Assembly (NCBI GenBank): GCA_947066955.1
Contig: CAMTAF010000012.1
Location: 1 to 51,839 of the forward strand
Direction: 5' to 3'
DNA: 51,839 bases
DNA from: an uncultured Hungatella sp.
GTDB taxonomy: Bacteria; Bacillota; Clostridia; Lachnospirales; Lachnospiraceae
Part shown: positions 7,328 through 14,567 of the stretch, piece by piece
Position numbering within the stretch: position 1 is the stretch's first letter
Layout: every line of letters begins with the position of its first letter
Translations under genes and position numbers: made by a program
The notes under the pieces: model-generated
The model's input: the letters and a program-made list of their open reading frames with translations, nothing else
Databases searched by the model: none
Told to the model about the DNA's origin: nothing

Positions 7328-8425
7328 ATGAACTACCGACAAGAAGAAATCGATCAGGCAATTGCCAAATACCTGAGCAGCTTCGAAAAGGTTTTGTACG
7401 AGGAAGATTCCCAGTTCATGGAAGGAATGAAAACGAAAAGTCTTGCCAATGACGACATTCGCAAATACCAGTTCTGGGAGTGGACACAGGGAGTAGGACT
7501 GTACGGCGTGTGGAAGCTCTACAAGGAGACAAAGGACGTTCAATATATGGATATCCTGAGTTCTTACTACAAGAGACAGATGGACATCGGACTTCCCACC
7601 CCCAATGTGAACACCGTAACACCGTTGCTGCCAATGTCCTTTGTAGCAGAGGAACTGCACAATGACACTTATATGGATATTTGCAGCCAGTGGGCGCAGT
7701 GGATCTGTGAAAAATTCCCCAGAACCAGAGAAGGGGGGCTCCAGCACATCACGTCGGATACGCTGAATGAGGGAGAGATTTGGGACGATACGTTGTTTAT
7801 GACGGTTTTGTTCCTGGCCAATATGGGGCGTATCCTGGGAGTGCAGAAGTATCTGGATGAGGCAGAGTATCAGTTTTTGCTTCACACCAAGTACCTGGCG
7901 GACCGGGAAACCGGATTATGGTATCACGGGTGGACCTTCAAGGACAATAACCATTTTGCAGGCGCGTTCTGGGGGCGGGGCAACTGCTGGATCACGGCGG
8001 CAATTCCGGAATACTTAGACATGGTCCCGGTTGCCGCAAGCGTGAAGACATTGCTGATCCAGACCTGGAGACGCCAGGTAGAAGCTCTGATGGAGTATCA
8101 GGAGAGCAACGGAATGTGGCATACACTGGTGGATGACAAAGATTCCTATGTGGAAGCCAGCGCGACCTGTGGATTTGCCTACGGGATCTTAAAAGGCGTG
8201 GGTATGGGGATTGGAGAAGAATGGTGGGCAGAACGCGCCATGAGAGCCATCGACCCGATCTTGGGCTACACCGATGAGGAAGGCGTGCTGCACCAGGTTT
8301 CTTATGGGACGCCCATGGGAAGAGGATCAAAGAATTTTTATAAAGAAATAGAATTGAAACCTATGCCCTATGGTCAGGCGTTAGCAATGCTGTTCTTTAT
8401 GGAAAGCAAAAAATATATTAAGTGA
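7328..8425 (+). CDS. Glycoside hydrolase family 88/105, unsaturated (rhamnogalact)uronyl hydrolase
   Basis: The protein has 365 residues from the ATG that follows GAGAGGAGGAGAGAG; the frame is open further upstream but without a site. It resembles YteR/YesR: an (alpha/alpha)6 barrel with the catalytic-aspartate region EIWDDTLFMTVLFLANMGR and the substrate-site segment WYHGWTFKDNNHFAGAFWGR-GNCWITAA. No signal peptide is visible, so it acts in the cytoplasm. There it would cleave the terminal unsaturated uronic acid from oligosaccharides made by a polysaccharide lyase. It starts an operon with a sugar ABC importer, a large unrecognised protein and a ROK kinase, which fits import and breakdown of lyase products. 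GH88 and GH105 cannot be separated by eye. Confidence 0.87.
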   Translation: MNYRQEEIDQAIAKYLSSFEKVLYEEDSQFMEGMKTKSLANDDIRKYQFWEWTQGVGLYGVWKLYKETKDVQYMDILSSYYKRQMDIGLPTPNVNTVTPLLPMSFVAEELHNDTYMDICSQWAQWICEKFPRTREGGLQHITSDTLNEGEIWDDTLFMTVLFLANMGRILGVQKYLDEAEYQFLLHTKYLADRETGLWYHGWTFKDNNHFAGAFWGRGNCWITAAIPEYLDMVPVAASVKTLLIQTWRRQVEALMEYQESNGMWHTLVDDKDSYVEASATCGFAYGILKGVGMGIGEEWWAERAMRAIDPILGYTDEEGVLHQVSYGTPMGRGSKNFYKEIELKPMPYGQALAMLFFMESKKYIK

Positions 8426-8440
8426 GAGGAGAACCATATT

Positions 8441-9766
8441 ATGAGAAAGATGTTAAAGAAAACCATGGCAGGCGTGATGATGATGTCGCTGGCTTCTGCT
8501 GCGCTGGCAGGATGCGGCGGCTCATCCCAATCCGGTTCTGGGGCAACCACAGCGGCGGCCGGCGGGAGCGCAGGCCCCATCAGCGGACAAACCCTGCAGG
8601 TGATGATTTCCGAGGAGCCGGGCGAGGGGGATGCTCTTGGAAACGCCCTGAAAAAATGGTCAGAGGAATCCGGCAATGAGATCAAGCAGATTATTATTTC
8701 CCATGATGATATGCTTAGCAAATTCCCGTCCATGGCCAAGAACAACGATCTTCCGGATCTGGTGGCAACCACCCGTCTGCACCAGCTGTATCCGGAGGAG
8801 TTTGTGGACATGAGCAGTGTCCTGGATCTCTCCAAGTTCAACGAATCGGCTTTAAAGATCGTAGGAAAGTCCTATTCCTCCGATGCGATCACCGGAATTC
8901 CGGATCAATACACCACCACCTGCATGTTCTACAATCAGGATGCCTTCCAGACGGCAGGTATTGAGGTTCCCACGGTTGAAAATCCATGGACTTGGGATGA
9001 ACTGTATGAGAACGCCAAGGTTCTCCAGGAAAAGGGCGGCGTAAAGTACGGCTTTGCGGCAGATGTTTCCAGAGCCCGCTATGACATTTTAATGTACGCG
9101 AACGGCGGCTCACTGGTACAGCAGGACGGCGATACCTTCAAAGTAGCTGTCAACAGCGCGGAGAATGTGGCAACTCTGGAGCGCTTCGTTCAGGCCAACA
9201 ATGAGGTAATGCCCAAAGCGATCTGGGCAGGCGGCACCACCGATAACCCGGTTGAGTACTTTAAAAACGGCGACGCAGCCATCCTGCTGTCCGGCTCCTG
9301 GAATTACAATACCTTCACCACCGAGATTTCCAAGTTTGCATTCGGCGTAATGCCCACTCCAAAGGGCAGCGCGGGACAGGGCGCCATCATCGGAGGCGAG
9401 GCCCTGGCTATCCCGGCTAACGGAAAAAATGTAGAGCTGGCAAAGCAGTTTATTCAGTGGCTGTTTGAAGATGAGCACTACACCGAGTTCCTTCAGATCC
9501 GCAAGGAGCCCTCGGTTATGAATGACATTTCCTATGTTCCGGATACGGATAAAGCCAAGGAAGATTTTGCGATTATCCAGAATGAGACCAACTATGTAAC
9601 CGATACCTTTATGGTAGACGAAAGCTCTTCCTGGAGAACTTATAAGGACAATGAGTACAGAGATGCCATCAAGCGCGCAGTGGCCGGTGAGATTACCCCA
9701 CAGGAGGCGCTGGACGGCTTCGCGAAGGCACTGTCCGAGTCTTCCGGATGGGCGGTAGCCAACTGA
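8441..9766 (+). CDS. Sugar ABC transporter substrate-binding lipoprotein
   Basis: This 441-residue family 1 extracellular solute-binding protein has a signal peptide ending in a lipobox (SAALAGC, about residues 20-26) and a short Gly/Ser/Ala-rich linker. The mature protein shows the usual landmarks: DLVATTRLHQLYPEEF, YTTTCMFYNQDAFQTAGI, NPWTWDELYENAK and AILLSGSWNYNTF. It lies 15 bases after the GH88/105 gene and is followed by a perfect hairpin and two permeases. No ATPase gene is present, so a shared MsmX-type ATPase encoded elsewhere probably powers the system. The likely cargo is an unsaturated oligosaccharide (inference from neighbours). Confidence 0.92.
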   Translation: MRKMLKKTMAGVMMMSLASAALAGCGGSSQSGSGATTAAAGGSAGPISGQTLQVMISEEPGEGDALGNALKKWSEESGNEIKQIIISHDDMLSKFPSMAKNNDLPDLVATTRLHQLYPEEFVDMSSVLDLSKFNESALKIVGKSYSSDAITGIPDQYTTTCMFYNQDAFQTAGIEVPTVENPWTWDELYENAKVLQEKGGVKYGFAADVSRARYDILMYANGGSLVQQDGDTFKVAVNSAENVATLERFVQANNEVMPKAIWAGGTTDNPVEYFKNGDAAILLSGSWNYNTFTTEISKFAFGVMPTPKGSAGQGAIIGGEALAIPANGKNVELAKQFIQWLFEDEHYTEFLQIRKEPSVMNDISYVPDTDKAKEDFAIIQNETNYVTDTFMVDESSSWRTYKDNEYRDAIKRAVAGEITPQEALDGFAKALSESSGWAVAN

Positions 9767-9781
9767 TACGGGAGCTTTACA

Positions 9782-9811
9782 GGCAGCGGAAGCCATAAAG
9801 CTTCCGCTGCC
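9782..9811 (+). promoter_or_regulatory. Perfect intercistronic hairpin between binding protein and permeases
   Basis: GGCAGCGGAAGC (9782-9793) pairs perfectly with GCTTCCGCTGCC (9800-9811) around CATAAA, with no T tail. Such stems after binding-protein genes often protect the upstream mRNA and let it accumulate over the permease message. That role is inferred here. Confidence 0.75.
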
Positions 9812-9836
9812 GGAATGATTTAGGAGGAACTGTGCA

Positions 9837-10721
9837 ATGAAAAAGAAAAACCCGGCTTTTTGCCATACAAAAGCTTTCTGGATGTTTGTCCTTCCGTCAC
9901 TGCTGCTGTTTGGTGCCTTTTTCCTGGTTCCGTTAGGGCTGAGCATCTGGTTTTCCTTTACCAACTATGACGGTTGGAAAACCATGGATTTTATCGGGAT
10001 TAAGAATTATACCAGCATCCTGACAAACGCAGATTTCTACAAGACGGTTACCAGAACCATTATTTATACGGTCTGCAATCTGCCGTTTAAGATTGCGATT
10101 CCGCTGCTGCTGGCAGCCCTTGTCACCTCCTCAAAATTAAAGGGAACTACGCTTGTGCGTACCATGATCTACATCCCGGTATTGTTTTCCGCTCTGGTAG
10201 CCGGTATTACCATTAACTGGATGTTTGGACAGGAATATGGTTTAATCAATTTCCTGCTGCAGAAGATGGGAATCGAGCCGCTGCAGTGGTCCCTGAATCC
10301 GGTACTGGCGACGGTGGTAATCAGCGTGGCATCCAACTGGATCTCTGCCGGATATTATATGCTGATGTATGTAGGCGGCATCAATAACATTTCCAAAGAA
10401 CTGTATGAAGCTGCCAGCGTGGACGGTGCCACCAAGGTTCAGGCATTCTTCCGGCTTACCCTGCCTCTTTTGATGCCCACCACCTTTATTGTGCTGCTGC
10501 TGTCAACGGTAAACCTGCTGAAAGAATACGCGTTGGTACAGGGTATTTCTCTGGGCGGCCCCGGATCTTCCACCACTTACATCGTACAGTATATCTTTGA
10601 TCAGGGCTTCAATCAGTACCGCTATGGCTACGCGTCCGCGGCCGGCATTGTAATCAGCTTATTATTTATTGTTATTGCCATGATTCAGTTTAAAGCAACG
10701 AAAGGCGGAGGTGAAGTATAA
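9837..10721 (+). CDS. Sugar ABC transporter permease (MalF/UgpA type)
   Basis: This 294-residue integral membrane subunit starts after TAGGAGGAACTGTGCA. The first span (about residues 13-33) contains FVLPSLLLFGAFFLVPLGLS. The EAA loop near residues 195-215 (YEAASVDGATKVQAFFRLTL) is the docking site for the ATPase. It pairs with the next gene to form the membrane channel; the two share one base (TAATG), indicating translational coupling. Confidence 0.93.
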   Translation: MKKKNPAFCHTKAFWMFVLPSLLLFGAFFLVPLGLSIWFSFTNYDGWKTMDFIGIKNYTSILTNADFYKTVTRTIIYTVCNLPFKIAIPLLLAALVTSSKLKGTTLVRTMIYIPVLFSALVAGITINWMFGQEYGLINFLLQKMGIEPLQWSLNPVLATVVISVASNWISAGYYMLMYVGGINNISKELYEAASVDGATKVQAFFRLTLPLLMPTTFIVLLLSTVNLLKEYALVQGISLGGPGSSTTYIVQYIFDQGFNQYRYGYASAAGIVISLLFIVIAMIQFKATKGGGEV

Positions 10722-11557
10722 TGAAAGGAGCGACAAAACAAAGACTGGAAACGGTCTTGATAACCATACTGGGAATTGCAGTTGCCTTATTGATGATTTT
10801 CCCGATCATCTGGCTCTGCTTCAGTTCCTTTAAGCCATCTACAGAGCTGTTTGCCTACCCGCTTCACCTGTTCCCCCAGAATCCCAGCACCGATTCCTAT
10901 ATCGGCGTTGTGGAGGATGGACTGTTTACATACGTGAAGAACAGCTTATTCCTGGCTGTAGTAGGTACTTTGATCACAGTGGTGATCAGCGCCATGTGCG
11001 GCTACGCCCTTGCAATCTACCGGAAAGAAATTTCCTATGTGAACAAGGTATTCGCCGTATTCCTTTTGGGAACCCTGATCCCCGGCGAGATCCTGACCAT
11101 CAGCCAGTTCACGGTAGTCAGTGAGATGGGTCTTTACAACAATATCTGGGGCTGTATCCTCCCGGTGGTCACTACCACCACAGGTATCTTTATGTACCGC
11201 CAGCATTATATGTCCATTCCCCTGGAGCTGGTGGAATCGGGGCGCCTGGACGGAGCCTCCGAGTTTCACATTTTCCGGGCGCTGATGCTTCCTTTAGGAT
11301 CATCGGTTACCATCACCCTAACGATTTTCTCCTTTATGTGGAGATGGAATGATTATATTCTGCCGCTGATGGTACTGTCGGATCAGGAGAAGTTTACTAT
11401 CCAGATCGCAATCAAGAGCTATATCGGAACCATGGGCGTTGACTGGAATTCCATTCTGGCAGCCTCCATTTTGTCAATCATTCCGATTATTGTTATCTTT
11501 ATCATATTACAGCGGTATATTACCGGCGGCCTTGCCGCTACCGGCGTAAAAGGCTGA
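10721..11557 (+). CDS. Sugar ABC transporter permease (MalG/UgpE type)
   Basis: This 278-residue protein is the second channel subunit of the sugar importer. An N-terminal span (about 12-32, ending in IIWLCFSSFKPSTELF) is typical of the MalG type. The EAA loop is ESGRLDGASEFHIFRALMLP (about residues 168-187). The C-terminus IILQRYITGGLAATGVKG is highly characteristic of carbohydrate uptake CUT1 permeases. It overlaps the preceding permease by one base and is followed after 18 bases by the next gene of the operon. Confidence 0.94.
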   Translation: MKGATKQRLETVLITILGIAVALLMIFPIIWLCFSSFKPSTELFAYPLHLFPQNPSTDSYIGVVEDGLFTYVKNSLFLAVVGTLITVVISAMCGYALAIYRKEISYVNKVFAVFLLGTLIPGEILTISQFTVVSEMGLYNNIWGCILPVVTTTTGIFMYRQHYMSIPLELVESGRLDGASEFHIFRALMLPLGSSVTITLTIFSFMWRWNDYILPLMVLSDQEKFTIQIAIKSYIGTMGVDWNSILAASILSIIPIIVIFIILQRYITGGLAATGVKG

Positions 11558-11575
11558 TAAAAACGGAGGGAACGT

Positions 11576-13243
11576 ATGAAGCGTTATATGGCACATCTGC
11601 TGAAAGGGGCAGAGATCAGAACACAGCGTTTTTTGGACTCTCAGGTGAGGATGCCGGACCATCCCATGTACGGAGGAATCCACAGTACCATTTTGGAAGC
11701 CAAGCCGACGATTTATGCCCTTGCCACCGCGGTGGCGGTGTATGTGAATCAGGACAGCAGCTTCTTTCATCAAAAGGAGCTATACGAGACGATCAATCTG
11801 GCTTTGGACTTTGTGGGGAGAACCCAGCGGGACGATGGCAGCTTCGACTTTCCCTCCTGCAATTTTAAATCGGCGCCGGACACCTCCTTCTGCTTTAAAC
11901 GGCTGTTTGCGGCGTACCGCCTGCTGGTGAAATATGATGACCGGACACCGGAAATGGCGCTTCTGCAAAAGAAATACCAGGCGCTGATGCATCGGGCGCT
12001 GGGAGCGATTGCGGAGGGCGGATTTCACACGCCCAATCATCGATGGGGAATCACGGCAGCCTTGATGCAGGGCGCCGGATTGTTCCGGGAGGAGACGGAT
12101 TTTGCCGGCCAGCTGAAAAAGAGGGCAGAGCAGTATTTGGCAGAGGGGATCGACGGGGACGAGTACGGAGAATACGCAGAGCGCTCTACGGGCAATTACA
12201 ATGCGGTAGTCAATAATGCCATGATGGCGCTGTTCCAGGAGACAGGAGACGACTCCTTTCTGGGATACGTAAGACGGAATCTGCACATGATGCTTCTTTA
12301 TATTGATCCCGACGACACCATCTTTACCCAGAACTCCACCCGTCAGGACCGGGGAAAGCAGGAGCACCCGGACAAGTACTTTTACCAGTATCTGTATGTG
12401 TGCAGCCGGGAGGAAAATCCGGAGTTTGACGCTGCAGCCCATAAGATCATCCGGGATAATATGGAACGGGGCGATTTGGCGCCGGATTGTCTCCACATCA
12501 TCATGAATCATGACGAGATGATGAGCCATCATTTTGAACACTATGGATTTTTAGAGGAATACCGGCAGTTTTTCCCGAATTCCGGTGTGCTCCGAGTTAA
12601 GAAGCCGGAGTACGGCTATACGGTGTTAAACGGAAAAAGCGCTTTCCTGTTCTTTAAGAGGAAGGCGATGATGCTGGCGGTAAAGCTGGGTGAAAGCTAC
12701 TGCGATATCCGAAACTTCATTCCCCAGAAGATCCAGGCAGAGGAGGGACATTGTGAGCTGGAGGCTACGGCTCACGGCTGGTATTACCTTCCTTTCCGGG
12801 AACCTCAGGGAACTTCCGACTGGTGGAAGATGGATCACGGCAAGCGGGAAAAGCTGGTAAACAGCACCGTAAAAACTACGGTGCAGATCCATGAGTTAAA
12901 GGACGGGCTGGAGCTGACCGTCAAGGCAGAGGGCTTAAGCGGTCTTCCCATGCGGCTGGAGATCCTGATTGACACGGGGGTTGTGCTGGAGAATGATGGG
13001 TTTTACTTAAAGGCCGGGGCCGGAGAAGGATTGATTCTGCGGAAAGGCAGCCTTCGCCTGGAGGAGGATGGCACAGCTATGGAAATCGGACCCGGTTTTG
13101 GAGAACATGAATTCCAGGGACATTACTCCGGCGAGGAGCTCAATACCTCCGGCTATACCATTTACTGCAATGCCTATACGCCCTTCGAAAAAAAATTCAG
13201 AATCCGAGTAATAGGAGGAAGGCAAACGCGCAAGCGTTTCTAG
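11576..13243 (+). CDS. Large two-domain protein of the glycan operon, possibly a polysaccharide lyase or hydrolase
   Basis: The protein has 555 residues and no signal peptide; I do not recognise the family with certainty. The N-terminal two thirds looks all-helical, with tracts rich in aromatic residues and an internal NHRWGITAALMQ and ERSTGNYNAVVNNAMM. This is the kind of Asn/His/Arg/Tyr pattern seen in the (alpha/alpha) toroid of heparinase- and alginate-lyase-like enzymes. The last third reads as beta strands (residues about 350-550). Gene order (uronyl hydrolase, importer, this gene, sugar kinase) suggests cytoplasmic processing of an imported oligosaccharide. The last eight or so residues (GGRQTRKRF) and the stop codon are read from repeat family A copy 2, so the native end was probably slightly different. 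Heparinase-like membership is inference. Confidence 0.6.
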   Translation: MKRYMAHLLKGAEIRTQRFLDSQVRMPDHPMYGGIHSTILEAKPTIYALATAVAVYVNQDSSFFHQKELYETINLALDFVGRTQRDDGSFDFPSCNFKSAPDTSFCFKRLFAAYRLLVKYDDRTPEMALLQKKYQALMHRALGAIAEGGFHTPNHRWGITAALMQGAGLFREETDFAGQLKKRAEQYLAEGIDGDEYGEYAERSTGNYNAVVNNAMMALFQETGDDSFLGYVRRNLHMMLLYIDPDDTIFTQNSTRQDRGKQEHPDKYFYQYLYVCSREENPEFDAAAHKIIRDNMERGDLAPDCLHIIMNHDEMMSHHFEHYGFLEEYRQFFPNSGVLRVKKPEYGYTVLNGKSAFLFFKRKAMMLAVKLGESYCDIRNFIPQKIQAEEGHCELEATAHGWYYLPFREPQGTSDWWKMDHGKREKLVNSTVKTTVQIHELKDGLELTVKAEGLSGLPMRLEILIDTGVVLENDGFYLKAGAGEGLILRKGSLRLEEDGTAMEIGPGFGEHEFQGHYSGEELNTSGYTIYCNAYTPFEKKFRIRVIGGRQTRKRF

Positions 13244-13294
13244 GAGGCCTTCCGACGTCATGGCAGGTGCCGCGTTGCGGCGCGTGCTGATACT
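13217..13294 (+). repeat. Structured interspersed element, family A, copy 2
   Basis: Hairpin 1: GGAAGGC (13217-13223) with GGCCTTCC, enclosing AAACGC/GCGTTT. Linker GACGTCAT. Hairpin 2: GGCAGGTGCCGC-GTT-GCGGCGCGTGCT, then GATACT. AGGAGG occurs at both flanks (13213-13218 and 13303-13308), the right one being the ribosome-binding site of the ROK gene. The stop codon of the upstream gene is the TAG inside hairpin 1. Confidence 0.87.
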
Positions 13295-13319
13295 GATCAA
13301 TTAGGAGGAAGATGGGATT

Positions 13320-14270
13320 ATGTATCATATAGGAATTGACCTGGGCGGAACCAATATTGCCGCCGGTGTAGTAGATCATCAGCATAAGCTGATATGCAAG
13401 GCCTCCGTGCCCACATCCCTTCCCCGGTCTTCTCAATCGCTTGCAGACGGTATCCTGGAGCTGACAAGGAATATGCTGGAAGACAACCAAATAGAGCTGT
13501 CCCAGATAGATGGTCTTGGCATCGGGATTCCGGGAACGGTGAATCAGTCTGCCGGCATGATTGAGTATGCCAATAACTTCGGGTTTGACAATGTGCCTTT
13601 TATCGGTATGCTGCAGCAGCGTTTCCCCTTCCCGATTGTGGCCGAAAACGACGCCAAGGCAGCAGCTTGGGCGGAATATCTTGTGGGCGCCGGCTCCGGC
13701 TGCCATTCGATGGTGGCTGTGACCCTGGGAACCGGTGTGGGAGGCGGTATTATTCTGAACGGAAAGCTGTGGGACGGATGCAACAGCGCAGCCGGAGAGA
13801 TCGGCCATATGGTGGTAGAACGGGGAGGAAGACTGTGTACCTGCGGCCGGAGAGGCTGCCTGGAAGCTTACGCCTCCGCCGCCGCGCTGGTGCGGTCTGC
13901 CAGGGAGGCAGCCGGACAGAATCCGGATTCCCTGCTGGGAAAGCTGTGCGGCGGTGATCTGTTAAAATTAAACGGAAAAGCGGTCTTTCAGGCGGTAAAG
14001 GAGGAAGATCCCACTGCAAAGGCAGTGATGGAATCCTTTATCCGGTACCTGGCGGAAGGGATCGCAAATTTGATCAACATTCTGCAGCCGGAGATCTTGT
14101 GCATCGGAGGCGGACTCAGCGGCGCCGGAGATTCCCTTCTCCTTCCTCTGCGGGAGGCTGTCCGCCCTATGATCTATTCAAAAAATTCAAAGGTAAACAC
14201 CCGCATCGTTCTGGCAGAGCTTGGCAACGACGCGGGGATCATCGGGGCGGCAGGACTGTGGCTTTTGTAG
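13320..14270 (+). CDS. ROK-family sugar kinase
   Basis: The protein has 316 residues. The N-terminal phosphate-binding motif IGIDLGGTNIAAGVVD, the second glycine-rich motif VTLGTGVGGGI and the ROK zinc-binding signature (GHMVV...LCTCGRRGCLEAYAS) are all intact, with a third nucleotide-binding motif (LCIGGGLSG) near the C-terminus. It should phosphorylate a free hexose or N-acetylhexosamine in the cytoplasm. It has no N-terminal DNA-binding domain, so it is a kinase and not a NagC-type repressor. It closes the glycan operon and would trap the sugar released by the upstream hydrolases; the exact sugar is not readable. Confidence 0.92.
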   Translation: MYHIGIDLGGTNIAAGVVDHQHKLICKASVPTSLPRSSQSLADGILELTRNMLEDNQIELSQIDGLGIGIPGTVNQSAGMIEYANNFGFDNVPFIGMLQQRFPFPIVAENDAKAAAWAEYLVGAGSGCHSMVAVTLGTGVGGGIILNGKLWDGCNSAAGEIGHMVVERGGRLCTCGRRGCLEAYASAAALVRSAREAAGQNPDSLLGKLCGGDLLKLNGKAVFQAVKEEDPTAKAVMESFIRYLAEGIANLINILQPEILCIGGGLSGAGDSLLLPLREAVRPMIYSKNSKVNTRIVLAELGNDAGIIGAAGLWLL

Positions 14271-14317
14271 GTGAGCATTGATCGGCGCCGGCTCCGTCTA
14301 TTGGAAACAGAAAAAAT

Positions 14318-14345
14318 CCATAGGGGATTATGACTTCTCCTATGG
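14318..14345. repeat. Inverted repeat between the ROK gene and its terminator
   Basis: CCATAGGGGA pairs with TCTCCTATGG (9 of 10 bases) around an eight-base loop, without a T run. It lies about 25 bases before the terminator at 14369. Confidence 0.5.
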
Positions 14346-14368
14346 CCATTATTCCGCAGGCTTCACTT

Positions 14369-14404
14369 AAAAAGAAAAGCTCTTTTGGGGGCTTTTCTTT
14401 TTTT
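14369..14404 (+). terminator. Intrinsic terminator of the glycan operon
   Basis: AAAGAAAAGC (14371-14380) pairs with GCTTTTCTTT (14391-14400), followed by further T. Confidence 0.8.
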
Positions 14405-14484
14405 GCATACAGGGAGGAGAGGAAATGCGGCCGCCTGCACGGCCGGGCCCCGGCGCATAATTATAAAATAGTGAAGAAAAAGAA

Positions 14485-14513
14485 TTGCTATGAGCGGTAA
14501 AATACAGTATTAT
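14485..14513 (+). promoter_or_regulatory. Putative sigma-A promoter of the hybrid histidine kinase gene
   Basis: TTGCTA (14485-14490), 17 bases, TATTAT (14508-14513). It lies downstream of the in-frame ATG at 14490, which supports the later start codon at 14568. Confidence 0.5.
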
Positions 14514-14567
14514 AGTATAGAGCAGGGGTATGCATATAATTACGAAAAGCACAGGGGGAAGGAAAGC

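Noticed and set aside
14427-14460. GC-rich segment resembling part of repeat family B
   Set aside because: It shares only a short GGGCCCCGGCGC-like string and has neither the second hairpin nor the CTACYCGATY end.
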